Source: Inonotus obliquus
Taxonomy: Eukaryota; Basidiomycota; Agaricomycetes; Hymenochaetales; Hymenochaetaceae
DNA: 64,000 nucleotides
Direction: 5' to 3'
NCBI GenBank assembly: GCA_032164295.1
Contig: JAJHTX010000008.1
Location: 744,001-808,000 of the forward strand
Position 1 is the stretch's first letter; the number at the start of each line of letters is the position of its first letter. Of the stretch, positions 11,205-23,521 are shown piece by piece. The notes beneath the pieces are model-generated. The model searched no databases. It was not told the DNA's origin and saw only the letters and a program-made list of their open reading frames with translations. The translations under genes and the position numbers were made by a program.

Positions 11205-12926
11205 GATGATGATACAAACCTCTGGTCTCCTTTAACAATAAACTCTGTAAAGGCTTGTGCTGAATGTATATTTAATGACCACACAGTCAAGTTAGCATGA
11301 CAATAGATAGATAACAAGGAGGGAGCCAACCTGGACTCTATGAGTTGACGAATTGCAGGAGCCTTGTGTATTGAACAGTTGTCCATAACGATCATAGACC
11401 TTGGTGTAGGGAATGGGTTCATTTTATCTAGAAGACTGGCAATAAACTCTGCAAGGAGATTTGCATTGAACACATTTTCAATGACCACACAGTCAACCAC
11501 CCCATCAAGGGTGATAGCAGGTAGCAAGAAATACCTGTATTCATTTGATAGACTGGATGGTCTGTGAAGAATTCAAGACATCAACTTACTGCTTTTCTCT
11601 TGTGAAAAAGTGCTTCCGACAAGTTCATTTGCCTTCAAGCACCTATACTTGATTTTGAATATAAGTCCAGCGATCACATGTGCTTTCATCCACAAATACC
11701 AGCTGCTCAGATGTGTAATGAGTTCCAATTTGCACCTGGTAATGTGTACACTGTGTTTTGCTCCATTCTAAAGTAACCTTTGAGATCTGAGACATATTGT
11801 GTTAGCATATCCTGCACCATCTAAACAAGTGGATGGAGTGATTACTTTCTTCAGCCTGAAGCCTGTGTGCCTCAATGTCCTGTATATAGTTGAGTCTGAA
11901 ATGTCTTTCTCTTGTCTCTCTTGCAAAATTCTCTTCAGTTCATCCAAATAGAGGTCATTTTAGTTTACCAATGAACTGATTAGGAACTATGCACTATGTA
12001 TGATAGGCTACACATTGACCGCTCAGAGTGACGACTTGCCTCTATGTCGACGTAATCCAGAACTCTAGATCTTTCGCGGTTCACCAGAACCTCTATTAAC
12101 GTAGTCTCGTTATGATTGAACTGCTGAATGATTCTAAACATTGTATATTTCAGAATTCCCATCCACTGCGAAAGCTGCATGATACGAATCCCACTTCAAT
12201 AGATCCTTATAATGTATTCTCTCAAGTTGTTGGAAATTCTGTGGCAATATCGGGCCATACAAGTTGTTAGAAGATGGAAGTAAGAGCAAGACGTGCTGTT
12301 GATGCATCTTGCTATCTATCTGGCACACATTTGATTATCACACCCACCCATCACTTGCGCAACACCCTAGCTTATTCTACAGCCCCCACTGAGTGTTGTT
12401 CTTTATGTGGTCCTGCCATTACCTCTCTTTTGTTGTGCAGCAGCAAGTGACAGGACAGCTAGCTGTGAAGAAAGTCTGTAAGCTAACTAACAACTTCACA
12501 TTATCACATTACTAGTCCCTTCGTCGTTGCTGTCCTAGGGTATTACACCTAATTTTGCCAACCACATACACCCTGCTCAGTCCAGCTTTCTATCTTAGGC
12601 TAGGGTAGAGCTGTTGATGTAACAGATAGGCTGAGAAAGCAAATGTTGTAGGGTTATGTTAGAATATAGGACGAGGTAAAGTGATGGTCGGAACAAGTGA
12701 GAATGTTCTCTTTTCTACCAGGGCATATGTATGTTCATTTTGTAACATATTGGTATCACCAGAAGCGCATTTTTGAGAAGATTTGTTTAGTGCTAGTATC
12801 ATGTCCTTACGTGCAGTATTGACCGAGAAATTGACATATTAGTGCATTTTTGAGTGCTGAGGGCACAATATGCGTCAAAAAAAGTATGTGAAGGCCCAAC
12901 TGTCAATATTTTTGTAAACAGCTGTA
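11205..12926 (-). mobile_element. Tc1/mariner-like element, family A, C-terminally truncated
   Basis: Outer end at about 12924 reads (minus strand) CAGCTGTTTACAAAAATATT followed by TA on the plus strand, a typical mariner TA target. The transposase start codon is near 12258. The N-terminal helix-turn-helix frame (RIIQQFNHNETTLIEVLVN) is at 11980-12200, and the DDE_3 part at 11330-11567 (LPAITLDGVVDCVVIENVF; MDNCSIHKAPAI with the second Asp). The end with the third acidic residue is missing, replaced by a second partial copy of the VVDCVVI block near 11210-11285 that runs into the cargo gene tail. Stops and frameshifts throughout. Confidence 0.75.
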
Positions 12927-13374
12927 AAGTCCTTGTGTTCTCATCTTTGTCCTCATCCTCGTATCTCCTATCACCACTCTCTATTTCCTTTTCAGCCTTG
13001 TGAACCACTAAAAGAAGTGACAGTTCTTTAGTAGGAATCTCATCTTCAACTTGTTTCTAAAAGTTGGTTCAGTGGTACATCAAGGGTTCCTTGTATGACA
13101 CCAGATACCTTGCATGGTGAAGTCCACAATGGCATACGGGGTTCCTTTTTGCACTTTTTGGGTCACCTGGATTTGCAAACAGGACCAGTTTGCTGTGCCG
13201 TCTGGTTCACCTTTGCTCTTTTTGATGTACTGGCCACCTTTGACTTCCCAGCTTTGGGGGCATCATGATAGTTCTGAAAGAAGGTAGATACAATGAAGCG
13301 AGAAGCGAAATTCACGTCGTGAGAAATACTATGATCATGTAAGCAAAAAAACATGTTTCAGATTACCTTGATAG
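12927..13374. other. Unassigned spacer between two mariner-like elements
   Basis: No clear gene. A short minus-strand Lys/Ala-rich frame near 13163-13260 could be an exon of a lost gene, but nothing supports it. Confidence 0.35.
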
Positions 13375-14505
13375 TGGGTAAGTCAGAACACATTGCAAAA
13401 CTACTAAATATATCCACAGTGACAAAAGAAAGACCAGCAGTTATTGGAGCTGAGATAATAGACATGAGTATACAACTGGTCATAAATATCATTAGGTCAG
13501 AGGCCCTCCCTACGAAGTCTAGACTTGATGAGCAAAAATGCTAGTTCAATTAGGTTGAAGTCAGGTGAGTAGGATGGCAAGTACTCAAGTTTCATTCCTC
13601 TAAAAGTGCATCCATCAATATACAAGAATTTGAATCATGAGAGAGCTATTCGTACCTGGATTCAATGAGCTCCTTAATCTTGAAGGCCTTATGTATTGAG
13701 CAATTATCTATGATGATGACAGACTTGGGATGAGAAAAGCGGCTCATCTTTGGCAGCAACTTGCAGATAAATTCGATGAAGAGCACAGTGTTGAATGAGC
13801 CCTCGACAATGTCACAATACAACATGCCATCTAGAGTAATGGATGGGAGCACTGAGAACCTGGATGAAACTCTAAATAAGCTATAACCAAATGGAAAAAA
13901 TCTTTCATTCTTGCCTCTTCCCTCGTGCAAAAAACTGCTTCCGGCATGCCAGCAACCCCTCCAAGGCCCATGCTTTGTTCTGCAAGTATGTATGTTGGTC
14001 ACAGGCACTCTCATTAACAAAGATCAATTGATCAGATTGGTGTTTGCTCATTTTTTCTTGAATTATTGCCCGAAAAAGCTCATTCTGTTCTTAAGCCTCC
14101 TTTGATATCTATGCTCAAGACTCAAGTAGTCCATCAGGAGTAACATGTCACTATTAATGCACCTTCTTTAGAGTGTATTCTGTACGTTGCAGTGATCTCT
14201 TTATAGTTGTCTCACTAACATCGACCCCACACCTTTCATTCAGCATCTCCTTTAGCTCATTCTGAAAGACAAGTATAACATATATCTGTATTTTTATAGT
14301 TAAGTGACCTAGGCCTGCCTTGCTTTGCAAGTTTCCCCCTTGAGGTAGAGCCTGTTTCCTTCCAAGGCCACAGGATTGGATAGATAGTCTCCTCTGTGAT
14401 GCCTGTTAGCTGGCTGATTTTCTTCACAATTGTTCCCGCTGAGATGCGCATGTATACAATGATGTCACACAAATTATATGAGAGCCACATGCAACGATGT
14501 AGCAT
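13375..14505 (-). pseudogene. Tc1/mariner-like transposase, family C
   Basis: Minus-strand order: N-terminal helix-turn-helix (AGTIVKKISQLTGITEET, 14257-14505), a degenerate middle, the DDE_3 block (LPSITLDGMLYCDIVEGSF and IIIDNCSIHKAFKIKELIES with the second Asp, 13646-13860), EYLPSYSPDFNLIELAF with the third acidic site (near 13560-13600), and a C-terminal block (YTHVYYLSSNNCWSFFCH, near 13400-13460). It is complete in layout, but frame breaks show it is inactive. Sequence divergence from families A and B marks a separate lineage. Confidence 0.75.
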
Positions 14506-16649
14506 AGTGCAGCCATGTACCAGTTCAAGAAGTATCGCAGCACAAAACAGAGGTTGAGATTGGACTGAGTGTCAGATGTACCAGAGCACATGACATCAAA
14601 AACTGACTCATCCTAATGGGTCACACTACTGAATCAATGTTTTATCGCCTACTCCCAATACTGCTTTTGACAGCTGGGGTCAATTATGGACGACAAGTGC
14701 AATATGGCAAAATATTCACCCTGTTGGTCAACCAGTCCTTCTCCACTTTTACAGTCAACCTCAGTGAGCATCCCGCCATGCCACAGCCCCGCCTCAAAGG
14801 CACACACCAAGTAAAAATGTGGCAGATATCCGACAATTCTTTTCAGCTTCATTGGTGGATGTTCCGAAAGATGAGAAGTCAACATTCGGACCTATTACAT
14901 CAACAGGAGGTGACGTGAGACAAGGAACTATGTAAAGAGTAGGCTGTGCATCATGCATCAGCATTGATTGATATTGATGTACCTATTACCATGGATAATC
15001 CCATGATTACAAAACCTGACCACAAACCGGTAAGGGAAGCAAGAGTTCTTAGTTTATGTACTTGGCTTGTTGCGTGAGTGGCTCATATGCTCCTTGTCCA
15101 CTGCTATGTGTAATTGAAGATCTCAATAAAGCACCTGTCTCTGCCAGCTACTGTCACATCGTTACTCGCTTCCTCTTATACATATGTGGTGCGGGAATGT
15201 ACCAGAGGCTGAAGTTGCTGATCTTGCAGGATTCGGTACAATTTGTTCCTCTCATTCTCTTTATGATACTGACACTTTCTGATCTGATCTTCATGCAAGT
15301 CTTGCCCTTGAGAGATGAAATGCTCAGGCAAGTTTCTCACCTAAATTGAGAACTGTCTCGGTATTGTACTCTCATTTGCATTATGGCAGTCATGGGTACA
15401 GACATTGCTTATCTATAGTCATTTCTCCTACAGTGTACCTCTACCCTTTGATAGATTTCCACGACTCCTCAAAATAAACACTGACTCTGATAAGTTGTCC
15501 AGTATCCGGTTGCTATCAATGGAGAGCAATGAACGCAGGTGAGCAACAACTGCAGTTGAATGTGTAGGTGGCTAACATGGTAAGGAGAAGAAGTTGAGTG
15601 CACCTTGATGAGTAGCTTCCATGTCCTGCATTCATAATAGTAAGTACTAACACAGCAGAGGGTATTGAACAATTGTATACAGGGACAGATGCCCAATTTT
15701 TGTTCCTTGAGTAGATGGATCCAGGTGCATTATTGTCTGATTTTCATCGCTTATATATTATCAATAAATTGTACGGTGTATTCGATCACAGGTCTCTGTG
15801 TTCTGCATGTACATACGTAGAACTACTGACTACTGGCCACAACCATGCATTCTATTTCAGCTCACCATCCCTAATGAAACTTTACGAGTGCTGGACCTTA
15901 TGTGCCAATTAACTTGTCCATATCATCCTCTCACCCCTTCAGAGGCAACGGAGCTGATATATATATATTCAATTATTCTGTCAAGTAGATTGGCAGTATA
16001 TGTTGAATTAATAGAATGATTGAACTGGGCAGTGATGGTGGCAAAGCTGTTGGTCTTTACACAATGCACTTCTAGCATTGTTCTTATCCTGGTGCATTTA
16101 TCCCTTTATGGCAAAAAACCTATTCTGAATAAGCTTCCATTCTTGAAGCATTTGTATAGTTAGTTGGAGCTGAGGGTGTTTCAATAAGGTGAACAGGGTG
16201 TTTGGAACTATAGAGACTGACAGGAGCCATGTTATTTCACAATCACACATTATTAAAAAAATGGAGTCAATAAGTGATCTTTCTAAGGGCCTCAGCCACA
16301 GGGTCAATCCAGCAGAAGGAATCAGGATTTCTTGTCTCAAAATGCATGGGTTATGAACGATGCAATGTGAGGGAGAGAATTCTGCAAGTAAGTATGCCGG
16401 CTGACTACCAATCTTGATCATGAAGGGCATCTCTAAATACCATGATAACTTACATATAGATACACACCATCATAAAGTATCACACATCAATCAGAATTAT
16501 GTAGGCAGGTGAGCTAGAATTCGTACACTCTGCAAGGGTGGTGAGGCAGCATTTTCTAAGATTGCCTGGATTTTCCTGTGATACATATACAACATTTCTT
16601 GGATATTTTTATACCGTTAGAAGTGTATTTTTGAGTACTTAATTTACAT
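14506..16649. other. Unassigned 2.1 kb in the nested transposon block
   Basis: Only short, unrelated frames on either strand. I recognise no conserved protein and no RNA gene. It may be upstream sequence of family C or decayed transposon. Confidence 0.4.
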
Positions 16650-16785
16650 TCATATCATAATTTTACGTGCAGACGTGACTGGGAAATTGGGCATTTAGTG
16701 AGTGTTTGACCTCTGAGGGCATAACACATGTCAAAAAATCACATGATTTTGCCTTTTCTGTAAACTTTTGCACTTGACTGTAAAA
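16650..16785 (-). repeat. Terminal inverted repeat, right member of the 10.2-kb pair
   Basis: Reverse complement of 6543-6680. Ends in CACTTGACTG followed by TA, a mariner-type target. It interrupts the family B transposase directly after its RKQFF block. Confidence 0.7.
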
Positions 16786-17442
16786 AACTGCTTTCTGCAT
16801 GCATGCTGGCCCACAAGGGCCCAAGCATTGTTTCAAATGTAGATTTGTCTTTTGCAAGCACTCTCATCAACAAATACTAGTTGTTTTGCCGTATATCGCA
16901 AACAGATATGTACTATATACTGTGCATGCAGAGTCTCGCTTCGTTCAAGTGCCCGCTTTGATAACTCATTGGCGAGAGTCCAAGTTTGAATGTACACTGT
17001 ATGACGAGAAAGAGAAAAGACGCCACCTTCTTCAGTTTGAAGCCCGTCTGCAGCAAGGACTTGCAGATAGTTGAGTCAGAGACTTCCTTGTTAAACCTTT
17101 CTCACAGCATATCCTTCAGCTCATTGATGTAGTAATTACCATAGTTGCTCAATGAGCCACAAAGAAACTGGATAGCATAAATCAATGGGTAACCAGCACA
17201 AGCTTAGAGTGGAAGTTTACCTGAGTATGACCATAATCAAGAGTCCTCAGCCTTCCATAAAAGCCACCTCCCTGTGCAACAACAGTCCCATAACATCTGT
17301 AATCAGCTATAACCCAGAAAACTGTAGGCCGTGAGATCTCTGTCAGCCTCACAATCTCAGATGAGCAGAGGGTCTTGTTTATAATGATGATGCATTTATG
17401 TAAATTATTTAAAAGTTGTCTCCCCTTTTGACGGTGTCGCAT
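16740..17442 (-). pseudogene. Tc1/mariner-like transposase, family B, N-terminal half
   Basis: The N-terminal DNA-binding frame at 17182-17442 contains VRLTEISRPTVFWVIADY and RLRTLDYG. Further along (17140-16786) degenerate frames reach the first catalytic region (LVFVDESACKRQIYI near 16870), ending at ACRKQFF where the 16785 inverted repeat begins. The rest of the gene is not found next to the left inverted repeat at 6543, so either it was lost or the two repeats belong to different elements. Confidence 0.65.
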
Positions 17443-18792
17443 TATGTGTGCCCAAAGGGTGCGAGTCAGTGTTCACCTAGCACCTGATGCACTGACGCAC
17501 CAATGACTCCTCCAGCAGACCTTTAATCATCTGCTCTGCCTGCGCTCACCCAACTCCTGGAGATGAAGAATCTGAGCAGTTCATCAAACACCAGGTCAGC
17601 TCAAACAGAGAGCACGTCAAGTGCTGGCGAGCAATAGGTGCAGATGAATAGACAGCCATCAGCACAACAGGCTAGAGAAACAACTTGATGAACTGTTTCC
17701 AGTGCCCTACTCTACAGGCATAGCAGTAATAAACTTTGGTATGCCATGACAGGTGCTCAATTCTTGGCTGCTGATAGAGAGATTCAGGTGCACCTTTGTG
17801 TGACTTTCTGAGCCCTTGCATTGCTAACTCATCCTCTTAGTAGCAGGACTCTATGTTCCATGTATACTATCTACCGGACCGCGAACATATACATTACCAA
17901 CTTTGCCCTTCCCTAAAGGACTGCCTACCAACACTAGTCCTTTTTCTGCACCTGCACCTACCAACTTCTCTGTCTCAACCTTGTGTCCCTTCTTCCCCAC
18001 TGATCAGTCCTTGACAACATCGGTAAATAGCACACTCCAGGTCTCTCCTGTCAGCCCACAAGGCTTTACCAAGCCGCTTGAGCCTCTTATAAGCTGTGAA
18101 TAGGAATTGTTTTGATTTACTTACCTTGGAGCTTGTATCATAGAACTACTCATTATCCACAAGTATACGTTCCACTCGTTCAACTCAATTGTACATATTT
18201 TGGAGGCGCCCATCAATGCATGAATTTAGCAACAAGAATCAGATTCTTAGCATTAGAAATGTATACATTATGACTGGTGCACTGCTGAGGGAGGGAGTTC
18301 TGCAAGAGACCATGTCATTATGTTTTCTAGTCATAAAGGGCTCACTGATATGCCACAATAAACTTGGATATTGGCAGCCTCAGAAATGGTACAGATTAAG
18401 CTACATTAATTGGACTCTTACTGTAGTCTTCAGTGAGTTACAGCTTTTGCATTGCTCAAAGGAGGAGGTGGGGTACCGACTTGATGAGGTTGACTTTTTT
18501 GTTCTGCCACGTATATTTTTAAGTACTTTTTTTATGTAGCTATATCAGATTTTTACGTGTCATATCCAGTGAGCTACACGTTTTACATTACCCAAAGGAG
18601 GAGGTGAGGTACCAACTTGACAAGGTTGACTTTTTTGTTCCGCCACATACATACTACATTTCTAAGACATTTTTATATTGTTAGAAGCATATTTTCGAGT
18701 ACTGTTTTTACGTGATTGAATCATATATTAATATGTAGTGGTCGTCGAGCAATTGGTTGATTAGTGCCTTTTTTCACTATTGAGGCGGTAAA
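17443..18792. other. Unassigned spacer with a duplicated segment
   Basis: No gene recognised. A roughly 65-bp segment is repeated (about 18455-18515 and 18590-18650, sharing AAGGAGGAGGT and GGTTGACTTTTTTGTTC). Sequence at 18655-18790 resembles the inner part of the mariner ends (TGTTAGAAGCATATTTTCGA). Confidence 0.4.
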
Positions 18793-20091
18793 TGTGCGAG
18801 ATCGCATCCGGTACCAAAATACCGAGACAAGGGGTGTATGGTTTTAAGTGGAGGAGGGCTAATACGTGCCAGTATTTAACCAGTACAGTCATGGTACTTG
18901 TTGTCTATGAAAAGGGAGTGTTAATAGACTGGCTGGAAGTGAAGAGTATGAGACTCTGGTATGAAAAGAGTAGGTTAGAGCATGGGAAAAATCTCGGTAC
19001 AGGTCAGTATGAAGGAGAATGTAGTAAAACAGAGGTCCAATACTGTGGGAAAAACATTGGTACAAGTCGGTATAAAAAGAAAGGGGTCGGTATGTGGAGA
19101 AATATTGTCAAACAAAAAGGTCAGTACAGAAATAATAGGGTGACATGCAAAATACAAAGGATAACAAAAGGTCAGTACCGTAGGAAAAACGTCAGTACAG
19201 GTCAGTACTGCAGGAAAACAGCTAGCATGGGATAGTATAGCAAGGGACTGAATGAGGTTGACTGGTAGCTGAGAGTGTTGACTGGACTGGGAAGCAAACC
19301 TGAGCTCTCTCACGGGAGGCTAACTCCTGAGGTTCACTAGAGATGGAACTGGGATGGGACTGGGATGAAACTCGAGACGAGACTGAGATGGAACTGAGAA
19401 GGGGGTGAGGAAACCCGAGCCCTCATGCTAGAGGCTAGCTCCTAAGATTACCTGGAGAGCTACTATGTACAGGAGGAGATATTTATACTACTATACCGAT
19501 GTTAGCTCATAAGTCCAAAAGGAGAAAGTAGAAAGGAAGATCAAAACAAAGAAAAATCTGAAAAAAAATGTCATAGGAAGAATGAATATGATAGAGCCAT
19601 CAGGGGGACAACAAGAAAGGGTTAGGTAGGACAAGATACCAATGAAAATGCAGCATATAGTACCTCTGGATGAAAAGTCCTCAGGATAAGAGATTTGAGC
19701 CCCTGCTAATCAATACCAACACATTTCCGGTACTACCGGACCCAAAAACCTTAACAGATACTGACTCTAAGATTTTTCAAAGAACTAGCATGCATAGTCC
19801 AACCATTAGGAATGAATACCAGAGAGGGAGACGTCTGATTGATATTATGAGAGCATGTCGAATTGTCAATTTGTCTCTATACTGAGTTTCTCCTCACTTG
19901 ATACTCTTGGCACTCTCGGTACTGGGTTACTTGGCGCTCAGTACCAGTACTCTCGGTGTTCAGTACTTTGAGAAATGGAACTAATGGTTTCTCTAGGTAT
20001 ACTGGTAAATACTGGAAGATAGATGAGACTGTACTATAGCATGGGGTAAGCATAGAATGGGATACTGGGCTCGATACCAGGCTCAGCCACA
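18793..20091 (+). repeat. 1.3-kb GTACCGA-rich repeat unit, left copy
   Basis: Begins TGTGCGAGATCGCATCC and ends GGCTCAGCCACA. It is an inverted copy of 25974-27273 (about 80% by eye). It is rich in short GGTACC/GTCAGTAC-type words and has no real coding frame. TG...CA ends and a size near 1.3 kb fit a solo LTR, but no internal region could be assigned, so the class is open. Confidence 0.65.
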
Positions 20092-20109
20092 CATAGTTTT
20101 CTTCAGCGG

Positions 20110-22085
20110 GATGCATGTCAAAAAAAGTGTGATTGTCACGAGTCTTAGATTTTTTGACTTTAGCTATAATCTTCTGGTTAATACTTAACGGACTGTATCT
20201 TGTTTCACTTGTAGAACCTCTTTGTTATAGCGGCTGCCTTTTTAGTGCTGTCTCTGTTTCTGTTCTTATCCACTCTATTCTTTTTGCAAACTGGTCAGCT
20301 GATCATTCATCACTTCTTGTCTGGAGTGTGTGCTTTTGTTGAGATATCGGTCATAATTAACAAAAAATGGTAACATACATGTAGATGATTGTTCTTAGTT
20401 GTTGTAACTAAATTTAGCCAAGACTAACCAATCTGCCCAGTCTGTATGGCAATGATTAACAAAGATGCAAAGATATTGTTCAATCTCTTGATTGATTCTC
20501 TCTATCTGTTCATTCATCTGAGGATGGTAGGCCGTAAAGGGGTTGCTGATTATTCCTAGGAGTTGGTTAAGATTCTTCATAAAACTGGACACAAATAGTG
20601 GGCCTTGATCACTCATCACCTTCTCTAGTTCCCCATGGAGTTTAAAGATGTGATTGTGTAATATTCCTACAATTTCTTTGAAGGTTACTTCAGTTGTCGT
20701 TGGTATTGTATAAACCTGTCTGCTAAATTGATTGACAATAACACAGATGAAATTATAGCCTTGTAACCCAGGTACTTCTCTAATTAGATCTATGGAGATT
20801 ACTTTCCATAGTTCTGTTGGAATTTAATTGAGTACCAGTGGGGCTGCAGATTTGACTCAACAAAGTTTCATCCTTTGACAGATATTGTATCCCGTTACAT
20901 ATTCTCTAACATTGTGTTAGATTTCTGGCTACCAGTAGTTTTGTGCAATCAATTTCTGGGTCTTGTATCTCTCTGGATGTCTTGCCAGAGATGAATTGTG
21001 ATGCTGACATATGATGTCTTTATACAATTGTCTGTCCTTTGGAATGTAGATACAGTCCTATCATGTTACTATCTCTGTCTTATTCTTCATCCAGTCCTCC
21101 TCTCTGCTTTGCAGCATCTTCTCTACTTGAGAATCTCAGTTTTTGCTAACATATTTGATCCTCTGCAGTAGTTCTATGTTATTCGTACTAATGGCTATTT
21201 TCAATTCATTGACAAACTACTCAGGTTTCAGCAAAACAAGATTGGTATTGTCATTCTCCCCCTCTCATGTTTTGCTCATCTCGAGAGGAGGTCTACTTTT
21301 ATCATTTTGTAATCTGGTTTATGAAGGAGAATGAAGTCATATTCTTTCTTTAAGTTCAGTGAGCTAATAAACTTGACAGTAATTGAGCTCATGGAGCTTT
21401 TTGAAATACTGGAGGTTAAGGTGATTGGTCCAGATTTCAAATGTATATCTAGCCCCCAGAAGATATTGACGCTATTCTCGGGGTGCTTTCATAATTGCTA
21501 GCAACTCTTGATCATAGATCTTAGAATTGTGTTTGATTGAGAATAACATTTAAAATAAATATGTAATAGGCTCCATTTTTCATCAATGAGTCGAGAAAGT
21601 ACTACTACATTTGTAAAGTTAAAAGAATCCGTCTCAACACAAAACTGACCATCATTGGTAGAAACTACCAGTACTGGTTCAGCTGTGATAGTTTGTTTCA
21701 GTTAGTTGAAGGCTTTTTGTTCTTCTTCACTCTATTTCCAATCTGTGTTACTTATGAGAACATGTAGTGGTTTTATAATTTCACTAAAGCCTTTGATAAA
21801 CCTGTAGTAGTAATTGATAAAGCTGATAAATTGTTACAATTTCTTTTTGTTCATTGGTGTAGGCTATTTCTATACCGTAGCTACATTTTGAGGTTCTATG
21901 TATACTTCACCATTTCCAATGATGTGTTTCAGGTATTCAATAGTAGGTTGAGAGAACAAACACTTTTTATATCATAAATAGAGTTTGTGTAGTCTTAATA
22001 CCTAAAGGACTTTCTGTACCAAGATATCATGATAATTTTGATCTTTAACAAATATGAGGATGTTATTGAAGAGAATCATTGCTCT
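20110..22085 (-). pseudogene. Decayed Ty3/gypsy pol fragment (integrase to reverse transcriptase)
   Basis: Collinear with 23990-25925 of the neighbouring gypsy element: integrase core (FTAYHPQMNEQIERINQEIE, 20395-20619), zinc-binding and RNase H regions, and the last part of reverse transcriptase near 22070. It carries many more stops and indels than its neighbour, so it is an older copy. Its polymerase end breaks off within a few bases of where the 1.3-kb unit interrupts the younger copy. Confidence 0.8.
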
Positions 22086-23062
22086 TTGGGCTTGGCACTA
22101 GTCATACAAATGTCATTTAACTTGTCTAGACCATCACCAAACTGAAGCAAACAGTACAGTCTCAAACTGGCCTGATATACATGTATATCAAACTAAAAGA
22201 CTACTCAAGAATAGTCCCAAGACTCAGACAGAAATTACTAAAGATACCTAAAACATCGCTATCAGAGTCCCTGAGACTATCTAATTATACTGATCAACAC
22301 TAGGCAACAATTTAAGATCAACGATAAATTGTTGTCATGGACAAACCAATTGCTTGGTACTCAGACTCCTGGATCAAAAGGCTAATGAGGCCAAAGGCAT
22401 TCTCCAAGGAAATCTCTAAGCTACTTTGGTTTGCTTAGGAAGTTCTGTTCAGAGTCAGTATTCTTGAAACACATTGGAAATGGTACTTAGGGGATAGAAT
22501 CAATGTCATACTCTCTATTTCAATTATCAGTACAGCATGCACTTGAGTTTTTATTGGATTTTTGTTCTATAGGATCACTTCTGACATTCCTTGGTTGCAC
22601 TCTTATATTTTTATTTTTATTCTGATGGACTATTAAGCTGTTCGACTATGCATATATTTACCTTTTATAAATCTATAAACTATTTACTATTAAGGGTATT
22701 TATAAATCTGTAGTACCTACTGCAATGTCAGTAAATTTGAAGTCTATAATTCCTCTTACTGGTAAGAAAGACTAGATCACTCATTCTCATTCTCATTCTC
22801 ATTGTCTTGTATTAGTCTTCTCATTGTTGTATTGAGTTTCATATCTGTACTGTTCAGACCTTATCATTTACATATACTGTGACCTCCGTGTCAGTTGTCT
22901 AAGTACTAAAAGCTACCTACAAGTTTTATCGCCTCCTTTACCTAGCTGTTAGACCCTTGTCTATGAGATACTGATATATACCAGAATAAGTACTGACCCT
23001 TTTGCCTAAGTCTGCTTGTAGATTAGGCTGAACCTTGCATTTCCATTGTTTAAGTATATTAT
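22086..23062. other. Unassigned AT-rich spacer
   Basis: No gene or recognised repeat apart from a short (CATTCT)n tract near 22783-22803. Confidence 0.4.
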
Positions 23063-23456
23063 TGTTAGCGACGCACTTAGGCCAGCTCACAATAGAGGGC
23101 CAGGCTACACTAACTTGATCAGAGAGAGTAGAGGGGAGAGATGAGAGTGAGCTTGAACGATACTAGCCGGTGTATTGACAAGGTCAAAACTGGGGAATAC
23201 AGGTAAATGTGCCTCCTACTTATACTCTGAGAGCACGTGAACTACCTACTATCTATATACGAGTCATGGAATGAGATAGAACATCATAGAATGTCCCCGG
23301 AATCTTTCGGAACAGACTAAGGTCAGATGATAGAAAGGAATTAGTAAGGAAGGACTATTAGTAATGGGATCGTAGTAAGCACTATTAGTAAGGAAGGTGA
23401 TGACATAAGTGAAGAGGAATATAGACGAAAATAAATAAATAAAAGTGTTCATAACA
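23063..23456 (-). repeat. Gypsy 3' LTR
   Basis: 394 bp, near-identical direct repeat of 30737-31129. Starts TGTTAGCGACGCAC and ends TTCATAACA on the plus strand. Confidence 0.95.
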
Positions 23457-23521
23457 TCATCCTCCTATTTAAGGCAATTGTCTCGATTGCTTTAGGATAG
23501 CTTAGTGAACTGAAAGAGGGG

